A stretch of DNA of 64,000 bases, taken from Endomychus coccineus (taxonomy: Eukaryota; Arthropoda; Insecta; Coleoptera; Endomychidae). The notes beneath the pieces were generated by a model, which made no database searches, had not been told where the DNA came from, and saw only the letters and a program-made list of their open reading frames with translations. Shown piece after piece: positions 43,190 to 54,212 of the stretch (position 1 is its first letter; every line of letters begins with the position of its first letter). Made by a program: the position numbers and the translations under genes. The DNA lies in NCBI GenBank assembly GCA_958510875.1, contig OY294068.1, positions 29,058,297 through 29,122,296 on the forward strand, given 5' to 3'.

Positions 43190-43535
43190 ATGATGTTATT
43201 AACTCAAATAACCAAAACAGTGGAAAAGAAGAATCAGATTAAAAATTCAGCATCACTGGACCCAAATAAGTTAAATTAATTCTTTTTAAATATTCCTTTA
43301 GATATCAAATCAAAAATACCTAAATTCAAATAATCGTATAGAAAGTATGTATCATTTTTGGAAAAGTTAAATCTCAGATCATTCTCATTCTCTCACGTTT
43401 CGTATATCCATGTAAGAGATATTATTAACAAAATATCAAATAAAAAAAGTAAAGAACATTATAACCTCAATATAGACCTTATTATGAATGTAATTAACAT
43501 TCTTATTTATCCGTTAACCAAATTATTAAATTAAT
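43190..43535. other. no gene called
   Basis: The first bases after the MULE probably continue the Penelope remnant (TTATGATGTTATTAAC). The rest is AT-rich and unrecognised. Confidence 0.35.
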
Positions 43536-43539
43536 GTAT

Positions 43540-44852
43540 AGACGCCGGAATATACCCTGATGGTCTTAAAACTGCAAACGTTATTCCTGTGCATGAAAAA
43601 GGATCTACAGACGAAATGAACAATTATAGACCAATAGCTATAATTCCACTTTTTCCAACAATTTTTGAATCGTGCTTGAAATATCAGATAACCGACAATT
43701 TTGAAAATATGAACATTTTTTATTGCAATCAGTTTGGCTTCTGTAAAAATAGGATGCTGTATATAACCTTATAGAGATCATTGTAAGCGGTATGGAAAAG
43801 GGTTCATCGTAGGTACATTCTTTTGAGACCTAAGCAAAGCTTTTGACCTGGTTTCTCCTTCCATTCTTGTTGATAAACTGAAATTTTACAAATTTCATGA
43901 CAACACCTGTAATTCAATTAACTTTTTTTTATCCAACCGAAAACAGTACCTACTGTCATCAATGGAACTTCCTCGGAACATGGTGAGGCTGTAAGTGAAG
44001 TTCCACAGGGATATGTCCTTGGTCCGCTAACTGTTCCTTATTTACATAAATGATCTGGTTCAGACGGTGGGAGCGGCTGATCTCCTGCTCTTTGCTGATG
44101 ACACCAGTATGGTTCGAAGCGAGAATAATGAAAAGGATTTAGTGGCTTGCTTGAGTGATTCTCAAGATCTTTTTGAATGATTTTGTGCAAATGAGCTGTC
44201 TGTAAATCTTGACAAAACTGGTGTAATGTTATTCACACACAGAAACATTACTTTTGAAAACCCTGACTATATAAGGTTTTTGGGTATCTTATTTGATCCA
44301 GTCCTTAGTTGGGAATGTCATGTTGATAGTGTTGGTAACAAAATCTCAAAGAATATTTTCTTGATATGAAATTTAGTAAACTACTTGCCTGAGGAGGTGA
44401 TGCGCATGGCATACTTCTCCCTTATTCAGTTCCATATGTCATATGCCCTGACAGGCTGGGGTAATTCACCTCATTCGGATAGGATTTTTCACCTTCAAAG
44501 AAAAATGTTGAGAATCTTAACAAAGAAACGTTTTAGAGATGACGTTAGAAACAGTTTCATTGATTTCATAATTATGACTTTTCCGTCACTATATATTTAT
44601 AATTGCATACTAATGGGTATGTCGTCTGATACACATGTTTTTAATAATAATCTGCATAATTATAACACTAGATGTTGCCATAATATTCATATTGACTACT
44701 TAAGATTATATTCGAGTCGCTGTTCTGCTAACTATTATGATAAAATATTTATGAACAAGCTACCCAAGAAGCTAAAAGAGTGCGCACTCAATGTTTCTAA
44801 ACCTACATTTAAAAAATTCTCTCTTAATCATGCATTCTACTCGATAAAATAA
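43540..44852 (+). pseudogene. non-LTR retrotransposon RT (CR1/Jockey-like), decayed
   Basis: Reads in order: VIPVHEKGSTDEMNNYRPIA (RT motif 1 region), FGFCKNR, EVPQGYVLGPL (motif with PQG), LLFADDTS-like sequence at about 44090, and finally an open 155-aa C-terminal stretch from 44385 (MSYALTGWGNSPHSDRIFHL through NHAFYSIK). Stops and frame changes occur throughout the first two thirds. The intact last part is probably chance survival. It differs from the LINE at 48-50 kb. Confidence 0.85.
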
Positions 44853-44854
44853 TT

Positions 44855-45298
44855 GTTGTTGCCTGGTTGGCCAATTGATTGTTTTAAATAGTTTGGAATG
44901 GGTTTATATCAATTTTGTATGGCATGTCATACTTGTCCACTCAAATTTGTTAAGTCCATTCTGTGTTCCATATAAATTATTAACTACATTTACTTACAAA
45001 CATTTAAAATCTTTTTTTATATACGTATCTTAGTATATAATTTTCATGTTTTATTTGACAAATGTAAACAATAGCTTATACATGCAAGAAATACTCTTAT
45101 GTTATGATATATTCACAGTGTTAACTCTTTTATAGTTTATTACTTAGAAGATAAACAACATGTTACCTTACGGATTCACTCTCAATATCGACAAACAGCG
45201 CTCTCTTTGATATCCCATAAAAAGTTCGGCTTCGAAAAAAATAAAGAAATTGTTTCTATTCTACATTTTTACTTTCTCAAAATAGTAGTAATAGTATA
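44855..45298. other. no recognisable gene
   Basis: AT-rich, likely the 3' untranslated part of the preceding LINE plus spacer. Confidence 0.35.
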
Positions 45299-45393
45299 TT
45301 ACGTTACTAGTGTGGAAAGTGACCCATTTCACATGAGTGGAAGAATGTTGACAATCCCACGAGTGTGAAATGGCACTTTCCACACAAGTAATG
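45299..45393. repeat. perfect-looking hairpin, arms of about 30 bp
   Basis: TTAC-TAGTGTGGAAAGTG...ATTTCACA and TGTGAAAT-GGCACTTTCCACAC-AAGTAA are inverted with a loop of about 30 bp. It lies directly outside the inverted repeat that bounds the recombinase element. Confidence 0.85.
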
Positions 45394-45400
45394 TACACTA

Positions 45401-46804
45401 TTTTTCCGACGACCACAGATTAATGCATAATTGCAAACAAATTAAAATATTTTGACTTCATTTTGAGAATTTGAGAATTTTACAAAGAAAAGTAATAATT
45501 GAACAAGATTACTGCTTAGAATTGTAGAAATTAAAAGTAATATTATTATTATTACAATTAGTAAATTGTAATGGACTTTGCAATGAGGAGTTAGACAGAT
45601 TTCTCTCTGTTATTTGTACACTATGTACAGTAGTAGACTCGATGTCAGTTTCTCGAAGAGGCGGAGTGACGGCTTTCGAAGTACTGCTGATGGCACCTAT
45701 AATTTTATTGGCAATATTTAACCTGTTAATAACAGAATCGTCAATATATTCTTCTGCGACTTTGGACGATTTCCAACCCGCATGTCTTTTCAGAGAAGTT
45801 AGATCTCCTCCTGCATCTACTAATATAGTAACAGAAGAACGGCGAAATGAGTGCCCTGTGTATTCTTCAGGATCCTTTAGATTTAAAAATTTAGCCACTA
45901 CTCTAGGTATATTTCCAATTTTGTTAATGTCCACTACTTGTTTTGTGCATTTTTGGTCTCTATAATTAAGAAAAAAGCGTGTTTCGGTAGTTGGCGGTCT
46001 TAGATTGGCATATTTTTTATATATGCTATAAAAGTTTCCAGTAACAGTGAACTTGCGACAGCATTTATTTTTTGTATTATTAATTTGAATGACAGCCGCA
46101 GTCCCCAAATCTTCAATGTTATTTATACATAACTGGGTAAGTTCTTGCTTGCGACATGCACCAGATATACCCATAACTAACACAACCTAAAAAAAACATA
46201 ATTAAATAAATGTATAGACTTTGTTTAAATACCGATGAATTACCTTTGTAAGTAAATGAATCTCATCGGAAGCTTTATTTATAAATTCACAAATTTCTTG
46301 CTGCGCCAAAATTTTAGCTTTTTTCGGTTTATATCCGTCACTTTTCCTTTTTTAAAATGCCTTAAGTTTACTATTTTTGGAGATATCTACATTGTGGTGG
46401 ATGGATAAAGTGGTACGCAACATAGAATAATTAGTCCATAATGTTGAGCATTGGATTCTATTGGAAAGTTCACCCATGTATGCAAGCAAAACGTTTTCAG
46501 AAAAGGAGCTTCTTATTTCCTTATTTCTTCGCCATGAAATGAATTTTAGATACTATTTTCACGGTTTTGTATATGATAAGAATGATGCATATGCAAAACT
46601 GACACTTCTAAAGTTTATCTGACGTTTTCGCAATATTGATTTCAAAGTACACTTCAATTCCATTATACAATACATATAGCTATAGATACACATATTACCC
46701 TAGTGTGATATTTAACTTTTCATCTCTAGGGTGATATTTGTCATTTTCGAAGTAACTAAATAGTGGAGCTATTTGTCATTTTCGCATGTGGTCGTCGGAA
46801 AAAA
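45401..46804 (-). mobile_element. Crypton-like tyrosine-recombinase element between inverted repeats
   Basis: TTTTTCCGACGACCACA (45401-45417) and its inverted copy (46787-46804) enclose one gene on the minus strand. Known Cryptons lack terminal inverted repeats, so the inverted ends may belong to a different element carrying the recombinase or to a palindromic recombination site. Length 1404 bp. Confidence 0.6.
45509..46351 (-). CDS. tyrosine recombinase (Crypton-like), 3' two exons
   Basis: The last exon, 45509-46186, encodes about 225 aa with the tyrosine-recombinase signature: Arg in ISGACRKQEL, HxxR in YTGHSFRRSS, His/Trp in LKRHAGWKSS and the nucleophile Tyr in AEEYIDDS. Upstream an intron (46187-46243, AAG|GTAATT and TTTTTTTAG) joins in phase 0 to a partial exon ending KASDEIHLLTK. 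That exon is open back to a stop near 46352, so the N-terminal SAM-like/DNA-binding part is missing or frameshifted. The C-terminal tail is Asn-rich. The enzyme would cut and rejoin DNA through a Tyr intermediate. All catalytic residues I can check are present. Confidence 0.85.
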
Positions 46805-47859
46805 TGTATTACAGAATAAAATTATTAATAAATTAAATAATACTCATCAAGAACTTGAGCTGTTAATCTTGGTCGTGAAACTTTCGAAATTTAATTCTTG
46901 CCTTGATCTTGTTTCGTTAAACCATGACAAAATAAGATTACAATAAGTCTTGAGGTCTTGTCCATCGCTAACTATATCCTTAACCCTTATATTTTATAAG
47001 ATAAGAATGTATTTTCTACACTATTCGCTGAACTATTTTATTCTTGTTGCAGGTATTTCAAACAAGCAAATAAAAGGAGGATATCTTCTGCGATATAGAA
47101 GTAAGTACAAGTTTCCTCTTTTACCATTAATGACGAAACTTTTATCGATGAACTATGAAAATCTGGATTTTAGAGTCGTGTATTACGCGGTTAGTACCCA
47201 TTTGAACTGAGACACATAGCAATAGTATTTTCACATTTATTTCTCATGTTTCATCAATCGATCAATTTGATTTTGAATCCATATAATTGAACCACCTATT
47301 ATTTAACCATTAAAGAACTTATACTAGCAAAAGGGACGAAAACAGTAAACACCCGATATAATTCAGCAGGATATCTCACGATTCGCTAGTGGCGCTAGAA
47401 TGGCATAATTTGGAATGAAAAACACAAACATTAAAATCCCATTTGTTTTCGTTGAACGGTTGCATCGCCAGCGCTTCATCTTTCATCTTACGTTCTATAT
47501 CATTTCTACTTCATCTCCAAATCTGAGCCACCGAAATTTGGTCATGTTTCAACTGTAAACACTCAAGTATTTTATTTCTCTATAGTTGATTTATTGTAAC
47601 CAGACAAACAGACTTCGATCATAAAATATGGAGTTAATCTAAAGATAAACAAAGTTGAAAGTGGTCTATAGTGTTAGCAAAAAACAAGAAAATACCATGT
47701 TGGCTCATAACGACACAAAACTAGTCTTGTAGTCTGGATAACACGTATCGCCACTAGAAGCAAAGTTATTGAAAAAACGCGAGTTTCAAACTTACAATGT
47801 GGTCAATATTGGTGCTATTTTTCATTTATGCCTCCTAACTATTTTATTATTGTCGGTAG
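46805..47859. other. no recognisable gene
   Basis: AT-rich. An 86-codon frame at 46950-47210 shows no motif and is not called. Confidence 0.4.
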
Positions 47860-48353
47860 CAGTGGCGGCTGGTACTAAAGGGCACATGGGCACGTGCCCA
47901 CCCAACCACCAAGATAAACACAAAGAAATTCGCATGTAATTCAGTACATAATTTTATTCCGCACGTCAGGCGAGTGGCGCTCAAAACTATGTTCCGGGGA
48001 ACGTTCTGGAGTTTACCTATTCCAAGTATGATTCGGCTGACTACGGTTATCTTTGCCATACGCGCTTATACCGTTGGTTTGGGGCATAAAGCAACGTATC
48101 TCCAGTATACGTCTTGCTTTCATAGTGTTCAGTGTGTGAATTCAATTCGAAGACGTGAAGTGATGATGGATGTTAATTGTATTCAAAATCTTAAAAAAAA
48201 CCGCCATCATTAGAGGAAAACTTTTAATTAAAAAGAAAGGAAGTTCTATTCCTGATCTTCAAATAATCTACATTTTCACAAGTAAAATCCGAACTTGAAA
48301 TAGAGTATTCTACATGAATATCTATGAAAAATACTAGTGGATGTGCGGATAGA

Positions 48354-50210
48354 AAGAAAGAAAGAAAGAATGAAGCTTTATTGTGCATACATTAAATTAT
48401 ATAATATAATAGTACAATAGTTAATCTTTATCTTTAAAGTACGCCAATAATCTTAATTGCATATAAAGTAAATGTATTCATATGGGCATAGCCCGTGCAT
48501 GAGCACTTTACTCCATGCATTCATCACAAGAGAGAAACATCAATATAAAATAATTTAATACTAAACTACAATTTTACATAATTGGAGAAGAATTATAATT
48601 TTAGATTTTCATTTCGTTACTGTAATAATACTGGATTACAAAGGATAGTATGGTTTAGTGATATAATTTGGGAATCTAAATGCGTTTTACAGTCTGAATA
48701 GAATTTTTTTCTATAATAATCTATTCATAAGAAATTGGGATTACAAGAGTTTCATGTTGCTTTATTGTGTAATTTATGTTTTTAATTTCCGTTTCTATTA
48801 ATTTGCAGGACTTGTACTAATCAAAATAAGTATAGAAAGGTTTCATGTTACAATTTATTAAATAATTCGTGAGGCGTTTTCGAAAGATTTTACGGTTTTG
48901 TATAGATTTTAATTTTGGTGGTAAGAGGTTATGGAAACGAGGTCCTAGGTATTTCGATGATCTTTGGCCAATTCTTTTATGTGCTCTTTCTACCGATATG
49001 GGGTTGTGAATTGCTGCTCTTGTGTCGTATTGAAATTCATGATAAGTATAGTGTTGGTGTGTATTAGAGACTACCTGTTTTATATATATTTGCCTAATGT
49101 TGCATATTTTTGCATGTTTATGCAACAGTTTAGTGGGATATAGTTTAGTTCTATTATACATTATTTTTAATATTATGTTTTGAGCCACAAATAGATTATG
49201 TAAGTTAGTTTTGTAGACACCACCCCAGCCAATTATGCCGTACTGGAGGATTGATTGTACAAGGGCATAATACACTGTTTTTAATTCAGGAATATTCAAA
49301 TACAATTTTATTCCTTTAAAAATATAGAACATTTTTCTGATTCTTTTCGTTAAATATGCAATATGTTCGTCCCACTTCAAATTGCTATCAAGTATTACAC
49401 CTAGATATTTAGAACTGGTAGTAACTTCAATATTAAAATCGCATGTACATTTAATGTCTTTGTTTTCGCAACACATGTGTATGCTTATATTTTTATATTG
49501 TGGGAGATGATTTTTGTAAGAGGCGAAAGGTACTATTTTTGATTTATTTATATTTAATGTAAGTAAGTTAGTTGCAAGCCAGAATTGAACTTGTTTCATT
49601 TTTACTTTTATTTTATTATAAATGTCTGTCCATGAGTTCCCTACCAATACTATTACTGTGTCGTCAGCATAAGATATTATCGAACCATCCCTTATCAATA
49701 GGAGGAGGACGTTTATGTACACCAAAAACAAGATTGGTCCTAAAATTGTACCTTGAGGCACTCCATAATTTGATGTTGCTGGTTCACTTAACACTCCTGC
49801 GATTTTTGTATATTGTTCTCTGTTATCTAGATATGATTTAAAAAGATTGTTAACGATACCTCTAATTCCCATTGACTCTAGCTTGGTCAATAATATCTCA
49901 TGGCTGACAGTGTCGAAAGCTTTGGAAAAATCGAGAAATATGGCGGCGGTTGGTTCACTTCTGTCCATGTTTGAATAAATTTGATTTACGATATTGTCAA
50001 TAGCATTTTCTGTTCCTTTTCCTGCCCGGAAGCCATATTGGTATTGGGATAGCAGATTGTTTGCTTCTAAAAATTGAGTAAGTTTTGATTTGATGATTTT
50101 TTCGATTATTTTAGCGATATTTGAAGTGATAGCGATAGGACGACAATTGGTTATAATTTTTTTATCCCCTGTTTTGTATATCGGCGTTATTAAGGTTTTT
50201 TTTTAGTTCA
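48354..50210 (-). mobile_element. 5'-truncated non-LTR retrotransposon (CR1/Jockey-like)
   Basis: The minus-strand element ends in a (CTTT)n tail at 48353-48378 and starts abruptly near 50210 inside RT, the usual outcome of incomplete reverse transcription. It interrupts the hAT element. Its frame is open, so it is probably a recent insertion. Confidence 0.85.
48817..50205 (-). CDS. LINE reverse transcriptase, open but N-truncated
   Basis: Continuous frame without stops from about 50205 to 48817, roughly 460 codons (the first Met is at 49968). Motifs in order: PIYKTGDKKIITNCRPIAIT, YQYGFRAGKGTENAI, AAIFLDFSKAFDTVSH (catalytic Asp), YGVPQGTILGPILF, ISYADDTVIVL (catalytic DD), SSKYLGVILDSNLKWDEHI, and a C-terminal region ending YTYFD. 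The RT catalytic core is complete. The endonuclease domain and ORF1 are missing, so the element cannot move by itself. Confidence 0.93.
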
Positions 50211-50249
50211 CTTGTGTTGTTACTCCAGTAACACAAACTATTTGGTTTT

Positions 50250-51560
50250 ATGTGTTTAATTATAAAGAAAGAGGTTAGTGCGTGAAATAAACAAAACACG
50301 TCGATGAGAGGTTAAAGAAACACGAAAATTCCGTTTCTCACATGAATGCATATTTGGATTTTAGTGTTCTAGGCAAAGTGGACGTACGTGAAATGTTAGA
50401 CAGCGCTTATCTGCGACATAAAATTAAGTACAACGAAGTTTTGGAAAAAATCGTCATATTTTCTGCCGGTTAATTATGTGTATAGAATTTTGCGGAGCCT
50501 TTGAATTGGCCTTACTAGGTCATGATGAGACATTGACGTCGGAAAATCCAGTAATTATGTAGGCTTAATCAACTTTGCAGCTGAATTAGACGCTGTGCTT
50601 GCAATGCATATGAAAGGTTTGGGTTCACAAGTCTTTAAAGTCGTCTCAAAAACCATTCAGAATGAATTGCTAGATGCAATGTTGCAGACACCTCTAATCA
50701 TTAACAAATGGTTGTCATTATTCGATACGTGTATAATGAACATATTTTTCAACGCTTTTGGTTTTTTAATAAGCCGGGTGGTCATAATGATGATGTATTA
50801 GCAAAAACAGTGCTGAATGAAATGGAAACTATTTTAAATTCTCCTTCTGGGTCTGATAACAATAAAGTAATCGCTCAAAATTACTATGGGGCGTCCGTGG
50901 TGAGTGGTAAGACAAATGGTGTCCAAGCCATTATCAAAAACATTCCCACATGCACATTATATTCACTGTAACGCGCATCAAGTTAATTTAATTATTGAAC
51001 GAGCGGCACAGTGCAATAAAAAAGTATAAATTTTGTTTGCAAATTTGCAGCCATTTTCAAGCTTTTTTCTCGATCGCCAAAACGAACGGTAATTCTTGAT
51101 GAAATAGTCAAACGTAGATTACCACGCGCTATTCATATACGCTGGATTTTCAAAAGTCGAACTGTGAACACATTATTTAAACACCAGGATTCTTTCAAAG
51201 AATGTTTAGACAAAATTATTGATGAATTCAGTTACTATTAGTGAAGTGGTTTATTGAAACATTTGAATTGCCCGGAATTTCTCTACTGGTTGAAAAAATT
51301 TCATTTAATCATGCCACATGTTGAAATATTATTTAATCAGACTCAAATGCGCGGAATCGACAGTACTCCACTGCAAAAGGCAATTGAATAATTCCAACCG
51401 CAAGTTATTCGTATTAGAAATTCTACTGACAATGACAATCAAGAACGCTATAATGAAGAACCTGCTAGGAAAAGACACAAAATGACAGCTGGAGATAACC
51501 GAGCTGTTATTGCAAAGGAAGTATGTGACACTATTTTAAGCAAAGTTATCGATTTTTTCT
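50250..51560 (+). pseudogene. hAT transposase (zinc-finger MYM/ZMYM1-like), decayed
   Basis: Scattered but ordered pieces: NFAAELDAVLAMHMKGLGSQ and SKTIQNELLDAM at 50.57-50.68 kb, QNYYGASVVSGKTNGVQAI at 50.88-50.93 kb, and PHAHYIHCNAHQVNLIIERA near 50.95-51.0 kb, with many stops. This is the hAT domain order of the ZMYM1-like group. The dimerisation end is unreadable. Confidence 0.8.
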
Positions 51561-51599
51561 TGTGCTCACCCTCTTTCATAACTCGCGAGCCGCCACTGA

Positions 51600-52435
51600 G
51601 TCGGGAGAACTTTTTATAATGAATATAGTGAAATGAGCAATAATATTCTTGTTCAAATATTTTATTTATTTATTTCAAATTCTACTATATAATTTTACAT
51701 TCACAAGCTGTTTGACGAGATTCCACAACTGCGGTATAAATAATTAATAAATTTTTCTCTAATATTTCATGACATTCGGAAGGTAGCATTTCATGTATTA
51801 GCAGTCGAATGTACATGGGTAATCAGGTCGTAGTGCTTAACTTCTCTGGAAGAACATAAGCGGAAAATAATGAAAAAACATTCGAATATAACTGATACTG
51901 ATGAGATATCCTAAAGTAATGGCAAACTTATTCAATATTTATTTCATTGACGTTGGTGTAGCGATGAAAAAATGTAACGGAACCAAATAACATTTACAAA
52001 TCAAATAAATCTACCAGTAAAACCTTATTTTTCGGAAAATAAAATAATAATACATGTTTCTAATTTATATTTTGTATTTTTAAACTAAACACTGGTTCAT
52101 ATTATGAACATTAAATACAATAAATATTTGCAACAGATATTTCAAAATAGCCATAGTATACCGAGGCAGGTGCAAATTGACTAAAAACTAAAAACTTATC
52201 TGTAATACGGCGCCACATACTAAACACGCGGGAAAATTCAAATAACTAATTTCAATGAACTTGTTATTATGTTGTGTTTCAAAGCAATGTGACATCAGAA
52301 ATAACTTATTTCAATTCCTACCTGCCATTAAATGATTATTAAATATACAATATTTCCTGCTTTTATAATGTAAAATAAATAATTAAAATATGTGGATATA
52401 AATTCTGCATAAAATTACGCAAAAATTATGAATTT
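51600..52435. other. no recognisable gene
   Basis: AT-rich spacer, no coding or repeat signal. Confidence 0.4.
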
Positions 52436-52436
52436 A

Positions 52437-53238
52437 TTATGATATTAACAAAATCATCTTATCATTATTGTTGAAAGCCAAAATTTTTTCCAATATATTA
52501 TACTTTGTGGGGGCCCCTTTCTGAGCCTTTCTGAAACATGACCAAATTTCTTGGTGGTAAACTCGGCCCTGGATACTTCTGATTTCCTCGATTGTAGTCT
52601 TATAGTCTCCAAGGCATGTCCAACGACCAACCGCGTATACCGTGCGCTGACACAGCACATGCATGGGTATCTCTTCTTTCACGCATGTGGCTGATCTACC
52701 AAACCCATCGTGCAGAGGTGTTTGTTGCATGGGACGTGTCCGGTCAAGAATACAACAAGATTCCGTATTTCTTGTCTGCTGAACGTCAGTAGATTTTTCA
52801 CTCGTTGCTGCTGGAAGTCTCCCATTAGTCGCTTGGAGTGCGACATACGGGGCTGTTCCTTCCAATAGGCACGATTCTCTGTCTCGGGCAATTTTTGTGT
52901 TACAGATTTCGCTGTGGCATGAGAAATATCACAGGTTGGTTCTGGTCCAATCAGAAGTTGTTCCTCCCCCGCTTTAGCGAGGGCGACGACAGTTTCAGTC
53001 CCATCGCGTCTGGTTTCCTCAGACTCCCGTACGAGTGTCACTATTGGGGTTTTTTACTAGTGCTGTTAGTTCCTTTACACAATCGAGTACACAACTTCGT
53101 ACGTTCAAAGAAATCATTTCTCCTTAGTCCGTTGTCTCGACTATTCCAGCACCTGTACTTTTTCCGGTCTTTGTGTCTTCGGTAAACCATACGGAATCCC
53201 CTGGTATCATATGAGGATTGTCCCCATTGTTCTCCCAT
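52437..53238 (-). pseudogene. LINE (R1-like) RNase H end, decayed
   Basis: The minus strand shows YDTRGFRMVYRRHKDRKKYR from 53230, RQEIRNLVVFLTGHVPC and NKHLCTMGLVDQPHA around 52.68-52.78 kb, then MHVLCQRTVYAVGRW and YKTTIEEIRSIQGRV to 52437. The order matches the C-terminal RNase H/zinc-knuckle part of R1/Jockey LINEs. The first segment is paralogous to 3.12-3.24 kb. The region has several frameshifts. Confidence 0.8.
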
Positions 53239-53239
53239 C

Positions 53240-54210
53240 CATTCAAATTACCATATTACTCAGCTGTCTGATCATAATTATCCATAATTGTAGTAATTAT
53301 GAATTAGTTATGTATATTTTGATAAAATATCTCCGATTTAACGGTACCTAATGTACTGTTCTCATAATCCTACTACAAGGGTAATGATAGTAAATATTTG
53401 TGGAAAATTCGGAAATAGATTTTCAACTTGCAAAGTTTCCATTTTATCTCGTCACTAATATGAGATTCGGATACTCACCTACTGGGATACAATTTAGCCC
53501 TATCTGTGATCCAATTTGTACCATTGAAAACTATGTGCCTAAATTGGGATACAATCCGGCTCTATCGGTAATTGTGGTGCTTTTATTTACAAGCTCTGGA
53601 AGTATTCATCCACTCACTCAATTGGGGAATTGAGCAAGAAATTTCAATAGAGATAAATGAGCAGTAATTACCTCAGTAAACTTTCTACTCAATTGAGTTA
53701 TATTATATATTTTTTGTGGGTTTAAGACGAACTTTACAAGGATAAATACTGTAAAAGGAATTGTGGAACTTCTGTACAATGTAATGACGCCCAACCATTG
53801 ATATTGCCAACCGAGCCGATGATTTTATAGTTGAACAAACTACGTAACGAAGCACACTCTCCTACCAACTATGCTTGATAAATTATACTAATGGAATTTT
53901 CTCTTCTAAAAGTGTTTCCACGTCACTTAACTCACCAGTAATGAACTACAAATACCTTGAAAATCTAAAACCTCTTCGCTCATTCCAGCGAGATATAAAA
54001 CTTTCTAAAGCTTTCATTCAAGGATTCAGCGAACTAACAACGTCATTTCTATAAAAATTGATGTTCTTACGTTTTCAATAATGTCTAGTATCTTCAATTC
54101 TATTTATTTATTCTTCGCGAAATAAATATTCTTCTTCAAGAGGCTACTTTTTCTACGATGAAATGGTTTTTATTTTGACTACTTTTCTCACTAAAATTTT
54201 AATTACGATG
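53240..54210. other. no recognisable gene
   Basis: AT-rich sequence. A 77-codon frame at 53400-53633 contains two similar GYSPTGIQFSPI / GYNPALSV stretches, but the DNA shows only a weak short repeat (GGGATACAATTTAGC / GGGATACAATCCGGC). Confidence 0.35.
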
Positions 54211-54212
54211 TA

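Larger units (their letters stand above)
47860..51598 (+). mobile_element. hAT transposon with a LINE inserted in it
   Basis: The left end CAGTGGCGGCTGG (47860) and right end AGCCGCCACTG (51598) are inverted matches and typical hAT ends. Flanks read GTCGGTAG on the left and, after one extra A, GTCGGGAG on the right, a likely degraded 8-bp target duplication. Inside, decayed hAT coding lies at 50.25-51.55 kb, and a LINE occupies about 48354-50210. Confidence 0.85.

Noticed and set aside
46950..47210. 86-codon frame with two hydrophobic stretches
   Set aside because: Hydrophobicity follows from AT-rich codons. No family resemblance and no promoter or splice context.
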